Source: Clostridiaceae bacterium (GTDB lineage Bacteria; Bacillota; Clostridia; Saccharofermentanales; DTU023). Taken from it: a stretch of DNA of 64,000 bases. The stretch lies in the NCBI GenBank assembly GCA_012838135.1, contig DUPV01000024.1, positions 31,093-95,092 on the forward strand, written 5' to 3'. Below, one piece after another: positions 34,280 to 42,093 of the stretch. The notes below the pieces were generated by a model. That model did not search any database. It was given only the letters and a program-made list of their open reading frames with translations, and was not told where the DNA came from. Every line of letters starts with the position of its first letter. The first letter of the stretch is position 1. A program made the position numbers and the translations under genes.

Positions 34280-35104
34280 TTAAGCATCAAACATTAGATG
34301 CTTTTTCAAAAAATCATATGATGTAGAACAAGCTTCTACCGCATCACCACTATAACCATCTATTTCAACCAAATAGTCACCTGTGTAATTATTCGATTGT
34401 AGATATTCAATAATTTCTACTAAATTAATAATACCTTTACCCAAAGGAACAAATTCACCTTCACTTGACAAGTCTTTCAAATGCACATATTTTATTCGGT
34501 TCAAATATTTTTTAATTAGTGACAATGCATCCGATCCTCCTGCTACAAGATGAGCAATATCCGGACAAAAGTTAATTGAAGAAGAAGCAAAAACTTCATC
34601 AATTTCTTTCGTTTTTTCAGCTATTGAACCAAGATGAGGATGGTAACTAGGAATCAGACCATGTTTTTCAATAACAGCCGCAACCTTATCTAATGCTTTT
34701 CCCAATTTTTTCGCATCTCCTTCTTTAATCCCGGATAAACGAACTGATCCTCCACCAACAACAACATGCTTAATATTAAACTCTTTCGCCAGTAAAACAG
34801 TTTTCTCTATACGTGCTAATTCTTCTTCTAATGCATCATCATAAATAAAGAAACCTGCAAGATAAACACCTAAAATATCTACTGAATATTTAGATAAAAT
34901 ATTCTTCAACTCAGTAACATTATTTTCATATTGTTGAAGATTTCCATCAAAAATTTCAATATACTTATAACCTTCTTTTGCAATTTTTTTAATCGCATCA
35001 TCCATTTCACATAAGGTAACGTAATGGACATCTTTAATGTTTTGAACACCACCTCCATCACCAACCAGTTTTCCAAAAGCATTTGTCATATAACCTAATT
35101 TCAT
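34280..35104 (-). CDS. Sugar phosphate isomerase/epimerase-like TIM barrel protein
   Basis: A 274-residue xylose isomerase-like TIM barrel. Visible metal-site segments are HVVVGGGS, SYHPHLGS, NFCPDIAHLVAGG, YVHLKDL and LVEIDGYSGD. GGAGG lies 5 bases before the ATG. It follows the oxidoreductase gene at 35142 by 37 bases and precedes the binding-protein gene. Paired with that oxidoreductase it probably works on the ketone product of a sugar or cyclitol. Its sequence differs from the other three TIM barrel proteins in this window, so substrates may differ. Confidence 0.85.
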   Translation of the reverse strand: MKLGYMTNAFGKLVGDGGGVQNIKDVHYVTLCEMDDAIKKIAKEGYKYIEIFDGNLQQYENNVTELKNILSKYSVDILGVYLAGFFIYDDALEEELARIEKTVLLAKEFNIKHVVVGGGSVRLSGIKEGDAKKLGKALDKVAAVIEKHGLIPSYHPHLGSIAEKTKEIDEVFASSSINFCPDIAHLVAGGSDALSLIKKYLNRIKYVHLKDLSSEGEFVPLGKGIINLVEIIEYLQSNNYTGDYLVEIDGYSGDAVEACSTSYDFLKKHLMFDA

Positions 35105-35141
35105 AAAATCCTCCTTGTATATTAATGTTTATAAAAATTAT

Positions 35142-36320
35142 TTATTGAGACAAAACTTGTACTTTTTCCCATTGAGACGTTTGAGAAGATTTTATAATTG
35201 CTTCACAAATTAATTCAATTTGACAACCATCAAAGAAATTTGGGCTTGTTGGCTTATCATTCACTATTCCGTTAATAAACTCATAACATTCTATAATTTT
35301 TGTTTCTGTATAACCTATCCCTAAAGCGGGTATTGGCCATAAGTTGCTTCCATAGGGATGGTCAGGACCGGTAATTATTGTTCTGAAACCTCTGCGATCG
35401 GCAGGATCATTTGCAAAGCATACTTGAATTTTGTCACGATTTTCATAATCAAAATAAATAGAACCTTTTGTACCATGTATTTCAAAAGTAATATAGTTCT
35501 TTCTTCCCCAGGCATTCCTTGTTGCTTCTATTGTGCCGAAAGCTCCATTTTTACATTTAATCGAAAAATTACAGTAATCATCAACAGTTACTGGTCTCTT
35601 TTCTACACTCGAATCCATAATGTGCATTCCCAATTTATCTGCAGAAAATTCTTGAATCGGTCTTTCTTTAATATATGTCTCCATATGCGCATTAACCTCA
35701 TCAAATTCTCCAACTAAATATCGAATGATATCTACAACATGAGTTCCTATATCGCCTAAAACACCTGTACCAGAAATCTTTTTATCAAAACGCCAAGATA
35801 ATGGTGCATTAGGATCAGCAGACCAGTCCTGAAGATATGTTCCGCGGAAATCTAATATTTCACCGATGTCTCCCGCTTCGATGAACTTTTTCGCTAATAA
35901 CACTGCCGGCGTTTTTCTATAATTATATGCAACCATAGTTTTGACATTATATTGTTTTGTAGCTTCATACATTTCTATTGCTTCTGCGGAACTAATTGCC
36001 ATAGGTTTTTCACAAAAAACATGTTTTTTTGCTTTGATAGCTTCCATAGCAATTTCATAATGAAGATTATTCGGAACACAAATATCAACAATATCTATGT
36101 CTGAATCATTTACTACATCTCTCCAATCTGTAGACCACAGTTCAAAATCAAATTTTTCCTTACCTTCTTTTGCTAACAATTCATTTGAATCAACAATAAT
36201 TTTTTTATTTATTTTCGCCGGTGCCGGATAAAAAAACATTGGCATAGATACATATGCTACAGAATGTGCTTTTGCCATAAAACCTGCACCAATCATTCCT
36301 ACATTTAATTGTTTTGTCAT
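35142..36320 (-). CDS. Gfo/Idh/MocA-family NAD-dependent oxidoreductase (first copy)
   Basis: A 392-residue dehydrogenase, paralogous to the product at 29227-30396. It starts with the Rossmann loop VGMIGAGFMAKAHSVAYV, has the catalytic EKP in HVFCEKPMAI near 95, and GDIGTHVVDIIRYL in the C-terminal domain. Both copies share the segments LQDWSADPNAPLSWRF/LQSWSADPNSPLSWRF and RNAWGR. AGGAG precedes the ATG. It is the first structural gene after the lacI-type regulator (37 bases). Confidence 0.88.
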   Translation of the reverse strand: MTKQLNVGMIGAGFMAKAHSVAYVSMPMFFYPAPAKINKKIIVDSNELLAKEGKEKFDFELWSTDWRDVVNDSDIDIVDICVPNNLHYEIAMEAIKAKKHVFCEKPMAISSAEAIEMYEATKQYNVKTMVAYNYRKTPAVLLAKKFIEAGDIGEILDFRGTYLQDWSADPNAPLSWRFDKKISGTGVLGDIGTHVVDIIRYLVGEFDEVNAHMETYIKERPIQEFSADKLGMHIMDSSVEKRPVTVDDYCNFSIKCKNGAFGTIEATRNAWGRKNYITFEIHGTKGSIYFDYENRDKIQVCFANDPADRRGFRTIITGPDHPYGSNLWPIPALGIGYTETKIIECYEFINGIVNDKPTSPNFFDGCQIELICEAIIKSSQTSQWEKVQVLSQ

Positions 36321-36357
36321 AAAAAACTCCTTTGTTCAAAATAAAACTTAATTAATA

Positions 36358-37365
36358 CTACTGTGTTGATTCCCTTGAAATGATTTTATGTTCTAAAATG
36401 ATTTTTTTTGTACAGTTATTTCTGCCTTCTATCCAGTCAATCAAATTCATTGTTGCATCATATCCAAATTTATATCTCGGTTGATCTACACTTGACAAAG
36501 ATGGGGTAATAATATGTGTAAAACCAATATTATCGAACCCTATTAATGCCAACTCTTTACCTATGATTATGTTATTCGCTTTTGCTTCTTCAAGAATATA
36601 TAGGTTCTGGACATCAGAAATGGAAATAATTGAGTCACAAGCATCTTTTTCATTATAAATTGAATTAAAAGATTCTTTTATCGCATCAATATCAAAACCG
36701 GGAAACACTGCTTTTTGATAATTTGAAATCCCATACTCTTTAATGGCTTCTAAATACGCGTCATAGCGAAACGTATTATAATGTAAATTAATATTGTTAC
36801 CCAAGAAAGCTATTCTTTTTCTGTTTCTTCTATATAAATGATCAACAACATCCCAAACAGCTTTTCGATTATCAATAGAAATTGAATTTACGGTATTATT
36901 CAGAATTTGAGCAATAACAAATACAGGATATAATTTTGACAATTCAGAAACATATTTATCTTCAGATGCGGGATCTGCCCAGATAATCCCAGCAGCCATT
37001 TGCTCTTTTAATATTGAAATTAGTTCTTTTTCTCGAGTTTTGAGAGAATTGGTTTCAGCAAGTAATGTATAATAACCGCAATCTAATGCGGCATTTCCAA
37101 TTCCCTCCACAATTTTCGAATAAAAAGGGTTTGATATTGACGGTACCAATATCAAAATAACATTCGTTTTCTGTTGTCTTAAACTTCGTCCGAGTACGTT
37201 GGGGTGAAATTGAAGTTTTTCAATGGCTTTTTTCACAAGAATTTCCGTTTCATAAGAAACATTGCCTTTATTATTTATTACACGAGAAACTGTTGCAACT
37301 GAAACACCTGCTTCTTTCGCGACATCGATTATTCCTACTTTCCCTGCTTTTGAATTGCGTTTCAT
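36358..37365 (-). CDS. LacI-family transcriptional regulator
   Basis: A 335-residue repressor. The N-terminal HTH is GIIDVAKEAGVSVATVSRVIN with hinge segment HPNVLGRSLRQQ; a sugar-binding core follows (ILVPSISNPFYSKIVEGI, IISISDV, ELALIGFDNIGF). It is the first gene of the operon that encodes the ABC importer and the two oxidoreductase/epimerase pairs, so it probably responds to the transported sugar or its product. Two identical palindromes lie upstream and should be its operators, which would make the unit autoregulated. Confidence 0.9.
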   Translation of the reverse strand: MKRNSKAGKVGIIDVAKEAGVSVATVSRVINNKGNVSYETEILVKKAIEKLQFHPNVLGRSLRQQKTNVILILVPSISNPFYSKIVEGIGNAALDCGYYTLLAETNSLKTREKELISILKEQMAAGIIWADPASEDKYVSELSKLYPVFVIAQILNNTVNSISIDNRKAVWDVVDHLYRRNRKRIAFLGNNINLHYNTFRYDAYLEAIKEYGISNYQKAVFPGFDIDAIKESFNSIYNEKDACDSIISISDVQNLYILEEAKANNIIIGKELALIGFDNIGFTHIITPSLSSVDQPRYKFGYDATMNLIDWIEGRNNCTKKIILEHKIISRESTQ

Positions 37366-37430
37366 ATTTAAAACTTTCTAAAAAGATTTTGAAATAAATA
37401 TAATTAGCATCAATCCTCATAAATTACTAA

Positions 37431-37444
37431 TGTAAAGGTTTACA
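37431..37444. promoter_or_regulatory. Operator O1 of the LacI-type regulator
   Basis: Palindrome TGTAAAGGTTTACA, 66 bases before the regulator start. It is a LacI-family type operator with GG rather than CG at the centre and is identical to the copy at 37503. Confidence 0.8.
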
Positions 37445-37502
37445 TCAGTGGTTTATAAAAATATAAAAAAATGAGTTTTTGCTAAAAACCATTTTTTTAT
37501 AT

Positions 37503-37516
37503 TGTAAAGGTTTACA
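37503..37516. promoter_or_regulatory. Operator O2 of the LacI-type regulator
   Basis: Second TGTAAAGGTTTACA, 72 bases from O1, close to seven helical turns, so DNA looping is possible. A candidate promoter (TTGACT at 37555-37560, 17 bases, TATTCT at 37532-37537) lies just upstream, which would put O2 near the transcription start. An A/T-rich bulged stem lies between the two operators. Confidence 0.8.
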
Positions 37517-37713
37517 TTCTGCTTGATTATCAGAATAAATGTAATGCCTATTCCAGTCAATATATATTTTAAATAAAAATTTCAAAATTATTTTGTGCAC
37601 TTTTCTTTATCTCGTTCAGTGGTTTGATAGATAGATGAAGGAGTATTTGCATTAATCATAACTAATCATTTTGACCATGTAAGAAAATATCTGAATTTTG
37701 ACTGAAATAATGG

Positions 37714-37796
37714 TAGACTTAATTTAGGGTGGATATTGATTTCAGCCAGAGTGATCAAGGCAAAAAAGTTGGGATGGCACCGGTAGGAAAAGTCTA
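37714..37796 (+). other. Structured leader, T-box-like 3' part
   Basis: TAGACTT and AAGTCTA close an 83-base element containing a hairpin TTGAT/ATCAA, an A-run and GGGATGGCACCGG, which is near the T-box antiterminator motif (GGGTGGNACCGCG). A convincing stem I, specifier loop and terminator are not seen. It may be a decayed T-box or an unknown leader of the glycosylase gene. The rest of the 498-base gap (37366-37863) holds the lacI operators and AT-rich DNA. Confidence 0.35.
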
Positions 37797-37863
37797 ATTA
37801 TAATTATGAAAAATACTATAAATATCAGATAAAAATATAAAGATTAGAGAGGTTTTTAGCTTA

Positions 37864-38397
37864 ATGGAAAATATGCTAAACACCAAGGACAGTAGAAAAT
37901 TAGATAGTCGCTATCAAACAATCGTGCATCCGTTGCCACCTTTTTATCAACTGAATTCCCGGATTTTGATTTTAGGAAGTTTTCCTTCGATCAAAACTCG
38001 TGAAATGGGTTTCTTCTATGGTCATGCCCAAAATCGTTTTTGGCCGATTGTAGCAAATTTATTTGAGGATGAAATACCTCAAACTATTGAGCAACGTAAA
38101 GATTTTTTGCAGCGTCATCAGATTGCAGCTTGGGACACGATTTATCAATGTGACATTATCGGCTCCAGTGACAGCAGTATCAGAAATGTTGTACCGACCG
38201 ATCTCAAGCCGATTCTCCAACAAAGTTCGATAACCCGGATTTTCACCAATGGGGGTACTTCGGACAAATACTACAAAAAGTATCAGGAACCACTGCTTGG
38301 AATCAAAGCTATAAAGCTACCAAGCAGTAGTCCAGCCAATGCCAGATTTTCTTTAGAAAGATTAATCGAAGAATGGAGAATTATTCTCGATTTTTAA
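37864..38397 (+). CDS. DNA-deoxyinosine glycosylase (uracil-DNA glycosylase superfamily)
   Basis: A 177-residue member of the hypoxanthine-DNA glycosylase group. The family motif ILGSFPSIKTREMGFFYGHA (in part) followed by NRFWP is at residues 35-59, and the late motif KLPSSSPANA lies near 151-160. It removes deaminated adenine from DNA, starting base excision repair. It overlaps the converging acetyltransferase gene by 36 bases at the 3' end. A MutT-like remnant is encoded close by. Confidence 0.87.
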   Translation: MENMLNTKDSRKLDSRYQTIVHPLPPFYQLNSRILILGSFPSIKTREMGFFYGHAQNRFWPIVANLFEDEIPQTIEQRKDFLQRHQIAAWDTIYQCDIIGSSDSSIRNVVPTDLKPILQQSSITRIFTNGGTSDKYYKKYQEPLLGIKAIKLPSSSPANARFSLERLIEEWRIILDF

Positions 38398-38823
38398 CAA
38401 CATTTGAATATGATGAATATTATCTTCCAAATATTCATCTGAATCCTGAACAAAACCGCTTTTCTCATAAAAGCCTTTTGCATAAACTTGCGAACTGATA
38501 CGGATAGATTCTGCATTAAAATACTTGATCGCAACTGCTATTGCCTCTTGCATCAGCTGGTAACCGAGATTTGCACCGCGTTTTACGGTAATGACCCTGC
38601 CAATTGCAACCTCTTCGAAAGTCGCACCGCGATCCAAGACCCTACAGTAGGCTTGAATTCCCTTATCATTTTCCAGCCAGACATGAATTGCATTTTGATC
38701 TTTGTCGTCGAGGTCTTGATAAGGACAATTTTGTTCTACGACAAAAATAGCGGCTCGAGCTTGTAAAATACGATAGAGTTCAACCTTGCTTAACCTATCG
38801 AAATGTTTAATCACTGTTTTCAT
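38362..38823 (-). CDS. GNAT acetyltransferase, ElaA-like
   Basis: A 153-residue N-acetyltransferase. N-terminal LYRILQARAAIFVVEQNCPY and DLDDKDQNAIHVW are typical of ElaA proteins; the acetyl-CoA loop is VKRGANLGYQLMQEAI, and the last part has GFYEKSGF. The substrate is unknown. Its 3' end runs 36 bases into the converging glycosylase gene. It starts 19 bases after the end of the truncated Nudix frame, suggesting both were once one transcript. Confidence 0.85.
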   Translation of the reverse strand: MKTVIKHFDRLSKVELYRILQARAAIFVVEQNCPYQDLDDKDQNAIHVWLENDKGIQAYCRVLDRGATFEEVAIGRVITVKRGANLGYQLMQEAIAVAIKYFNAESIRISSQVYAKGFYEKSGFVQDSDEYLEDNIHHIQMLLKIENNSPFFD

Positions 38824-38842
38824 CTGAAATACCCGCTTCTTC

Positions 38843-39043
38843 TTATTTTGATACTTCTGACATTAATTTTTCAATGAATTCATAGAGCAAAAGTCCGGTC
38901 TTATCAGGTGGTTTTTGATAAATTAAAAAACGATCATCACACCAAATCAAAGCAGCTGCCACCTCAGAATTTTTTTGTTTCTCATATCTTTTATTTTCTC
39001 TGTATGCATTAACAAAACAATAATTATATAATTGAATTAACAT
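38843..39043 (-). pseudogene. Truncated Nudix (MutT-like) hydrolase remnant
   Basis: A 66-residue frame whose middle, EVAAALIWCDDRFLIYQKPP followed by DKTGLLLYEF, matches the first strands of MutT-type 8-oxo-dGTP hydrolases. The match stops where the Nudix box (GGK...) should begin and the frame ends 10 codons later (IEKLMSEVSK). No Nudix catalytic motif is present, so it cannot hydrolyse nucleotides. I read this as deletion of the C-terminal two thirds, with the acetyltransferase gene now directly downstream. Confidence 0.6.
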
Positions 39044-39197
39044 TTTAGATTATTTCAGCAAAAACTCAATAATATGAGAGCTAAAATATTCTTTTATAAC
39101 GTGCCTTATAATTCAACAAATATTTTTGTAGTTTTTTATCAGAAAAGAAAAGTCGAGTCTAAATATATCAAATATGTCTTAATCTCCGGAGGGTATA

Positions 39198-40160
39198 ATG
39201 AACAAACAAAAATTTGATCAATGGGTTGATTGTTTTGCAACAGGTATTGATAAAAATGGCGATAAGCTTCAGATGCATTCGTTTGCAATCAAGCAAAATG
39301 GCACTTGTTTTCTGCATCGATTCAATCAACGTACTGAATCCTCAGATGTCAGAAGCATCAGCAAAACTGTGTTGACATTAATTACCGGCATAATTATCAA
39401 TCTCGCTCAACAAGGTGTCTATCCTGATTTTAATGAAGATACCTTGATTTTTCCGATCATTGAAAATACTGTAAATTTGACTAATCAAGCTAATAAAGAA
39501 TATCTGGCAAAAATAAAAATCAAACACCTCTTGACCCATACCATCGGTTATAATAAAAAGCTTCTCATGCGTGGCGATATTAAAGATATGGATCCTTTCA
39601 CATATCTTGATTATCTCGTCAATTATCCGATCAAAGATGAACCGGGCAAAACTCATCTTTACTCCAATGCCGGTTTTTATCTGCTGTCGGTTGTCTTACA
39701 AGAATTCATCGGTGAAGATTTGTTTGCCTTTATTGAGCGAGAATTATTTGAACCTTTAGCTATTAAAGATGCAAAATGGGTAAAATACGGAAATTATCTT
39801 GCAGGTGCAACCAGACTTTGGCTTCAGCCGGAGGATTTAATAAAAATCGGAGAATTACTATTGGATAAAGGCACCTATCAAGCAAAACAAATTGTACCGA
39901 AATCATGGATTGATAATATGACAACAATCAAAGCTTATTCTTCCAACTTTGATCCTACCGTGCGAAAATACTTGTACTATTATGCTTACGGTTATGGTAT
40001 TTGGCTTGCCAAAGAAAACTTGTTTTTTGCTTCCGGTACGGACGGTCAGTATATTGTTGTCATCCCGGAGAAAAATGCGATTATCGTAACTCAGGCTGAG
40101 CAAAAAGATGAGATGCCGATTAAACAAATTATTGACCGAATTATTGCTTGTGATTTGTAA
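39198..40160 (+). CDS. Serine hydrolase of the class C beta-lactamase family
   Basis: A 320-residue penicillin-binding-type serine hydrolase. The nucleophile motif SxxK is SISK near residue 53-56, the second motif YSN near 155, and the third is in ASGTDGQY near 281-288, replacing the usual KTG/HxG. There is no signal peptide, so it is cytoplasmic and more likely an esterase or peptidase than an antibiotic resistance enzyme. GGAGGG precedes the ATG. It is a single gene converging on the methionine operon. Confidence 0.85.
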   Translation: MNKQKFDQWVDCFATGIDKNGDKLQMHSFAIKQNGTCFLHRFNQRTESSDVRSISKTVLTLITGIIINLAQQGVYPDFNEDTLIFPIIENTVNLTNQANKEYLAKIKIKHLLTHTIGYNKKLLMRGDIKDMDPFTYLDYLVNYPIKDEPGKTHLYSNAGFYLLSVVLQEFIGEDLFAFIERELFEPLAIKDAKWVKYGNYLAGATRLWLQPEDLIKIGELLLDKGTYQAKQIVPKSWIDNMTTIKAYSSNFDPTVRKYLYYYAYGYGIWLAKENLFFASGTDGQYIVVIPEKNAIIVTQAEQKDEMPIKQIIDRIIACDL

Positions 40161-40172
40161 AAAAATATTAGC

Positions 40173-40197
40173 ATTTATGTATGTTTTTTACATAAAT
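40173..40197. terminator. Hairpin between converging genes
   Basis: ATTTATGTA and TACATAAAT pair across a 7-base T-rich loop, in the 55-base gap where the hydrolase gene and the methionine operon meet. It could end either transcript; T-rich DNA follows on the plus side. Confidence 0.5.
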
Positions 40198-40215
40198 ATA
40201 TTTTCTTGCCAATGA

Positions 40216-42093
40216 TTAGTTTTTCTTCACTTTCCATTCACGGCATAATTGAGCAGTCAGATGAGTTCTTTGGAATGGCGTAATCAAGTAGAATCCGTCC
40301 GTTACTTGTTGTAAATCCGCCATAATTTCACGCGAAATTTCTAATGCTAATTTTTCAGCTTGATCCCGATCTCGATCCGCATAACGCTTGATAATTTCAT
40401 CCGGTACATCAATTCCTGACATTTCATATTTCATGAAAAGTGCATTTTTTTCACTGACTAAGGGCATAATCCCTGCCAAAAACTTTACTTGATCACCTAA
40501 CTCTTGTTTGGCAAGCATTAAATTCTCTTTACCACGTTCGGTAAAAATCGGCTGAGTCAAAAAGACCTGTGCTCCGGATTCAACTTTACGTTTTGCTTTT
40601 TTCAGTTCCATGTCAAATCGTGGTACATTAACATTTAAAGCGGCAGATAAAATAAAAGGTCGTGGCATATCTTGATTGAGTTGAGATATATAGCGTAAAA
40701 GGCTTTGAGAATTCACATTAAAAACTGATTTGATTTGATTGCGATTTTCCAAAGGAATCGGATCACCGGTTACTGCCAATATTTGATGGACATCACAAGT
40801 TGCCAGGCCGAGCAACAGTGAATGAATTGCAAATATATTGCGGTCACGACAAGTAAAATGCGGTAAAACCTCAACATCTAACTCCCGTTTGATACGTGCC
40901 GCCATTAAAGCACTGTCAATTCTGGTTTGACCGTTCGGATTATCGGCAATCGTCATTAAATCCATACCGGCAGCTTTTAGTTGAGCTACTTTTTCGAGAT
41001 ATGTTTCTACATTTGCTTTGGTTGGCGTATCGTATTCAATTGCCACAATTTGTTCACCGGTCAAGAGTTTTTCATACCAGGTTTTTTCAGTAATTTTTAT
41101 ACCTTCAATTTCTGCTTTCCCGGATTCCGGTTTATCGGAAATCTCTGTTTCAGAACCTGACTGTTCAGAAACTTTTAATTCCAATTTAGAATCAAATCTT
41201 TTCGACAAAACCGGTTTTTGAGCTTTGAATAAATCAAATAAAGCTCTGATATCAAGTGGATTTGTTCCGCAACAACCCCCTAATTGATAAGCACCGTTAG
41301 CCCATGCTTTTTGACATGATTCAGCAAAATATTTTGCTTCCATACCGCCTCGTCCACGGCCCAAATCTCGCTCCGGTAAACCTGAATTCGGTCCGAAGAA
41401 ACAAAATTTTGAAGACTCTGCATGTTCAGCAAAAACCTGACCTAATTGAGTGGGTCCTAAAGTGCAGTTTAATCCGGTAAACGTTATCTCATCTGTTTGC
41501 TCAGCTTGTGCCAAAAGTTCTTTTAAGCGCAATCCTGTTCGGGTAAAACCATTCTGATTTACACTAAAAGAAACCGTAATTTTAGCATTCGGATTATATG
41601 ACTTAATCAATTTAATCGCAGGAATCAAATCTGTAAGCTGTTCCTGTGTTTCAAACAAATATTCTTCTGCTCCGACATCAATAAAAATCTTGACCAGATC
41701 CAGATAGGCTTGTTGACTTTCCGTTTGAAAATCATCTGCTAAACCTGATTGCAGAACAAAAAACGGTCCGATATCGGCTACTACTTTGACTGTCTCTTGT
41801 GCTTTCAATTCGTAGATGGCTTTATTTGCCAGATGCCAGGCAGCCAGAACCATTTGCTTAACTTGATCAGCGTTTTGTTTCAACATTAAAGGAAAAGCCG
41901 CAAACGTATTGGTTTTAATACGCACCGCACCGGCTTTGATATATGCTTGATGAATTTCTTTAATCCGATCCGGATTGGATAAATTTACTTCCTCCAATAA
42001 AGAATCATCTTCGCGATAAAGCCAGCGATAATAGGTTCCCATCGCTCCGTCATATAAAACTAAAGCATTATCAGTAATGTGATTATGATTCAT
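40216..42093 (-). CDS. Homocysteine S-methyltransferase / 5,10-methylenetetrahydrofolate reductase fusion
   Basis: A 625-residue bifunctional protein. The N-terminal domain (about 1-290) is a homocysteine methyltransferase barrel with zinc cysteines in GLNCTLGP and GGCCGTNP. The C-terminal domain (about 340-620) is MetF-like with VAIEYDTPTKANVETYL, VLPHFTCRDRN and AVTGDPIP, which reduces methylene- to methyl-tetrahydrofolate. The start at 42093 is set by GGAGG 9 bases upstream; it overlaps the end of metH by 11 bases. The reductase supplies the methyl donor for the MetH encoded before it. Confidence 0.92.
   Translation of the reverse strand: MNHNHITDNALVLYDGAMGTYYRWLYREDDSLLEEVNLSNPDRIKEIHQAYIKAGAVRIKTNTFAAFPLMLKQNADQVKQMVLAAWHLANKAIYELKAQETVKVVADIGPFFVLQSGLADDFQTESQQAYLDLVKIFIDVGAEEYLFETQEQLTDLIPAIKLIKSYNPNAKITVSFSVNQNGFTRTGLRLKELLAQAEQTDEITFTGLNCTLGPTQLGQVFAEHAESSKFCFFGPNSGLPERDLGRGRGGMEAKYFAESCQKAWANGAYQLGGCCGTNPLDIRALFDLFKAQKPVLSKRFDSKLELKVSEQSGSETEISDKPESGKAEIEGIKITEKTWYEKLLTGEQIVAIEYDTPTKANVETYLEKVAQLKAAGMDLMTIADNPNGQTRIDSALMAARIKRELDVEVLPHFTCRDRNIFAIHSLLLGLATCDVHQILAVTGDPIPLENRNQIKSVFNVNSQSLLRYISQLNQDMPRPFILSAALNVNVPRFDMELKKAKRKVESGAQVFLTQPIFTERGKENLMLAKQELGDQVKFLAGIMPLVSEKNALFMKYEMSGIDVPDEIIKRYADRDRDQAEKLALEISREIMADLQQVTDGFYLITPFQRTHLTAQLCREWKVKKN

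Noticed and set aside
39198..40160. Beta-lactamase resistance gene
   Set aside because: No signal peptide and no KTG-type motif; a cytosolic esterase or peptidase is more likely.
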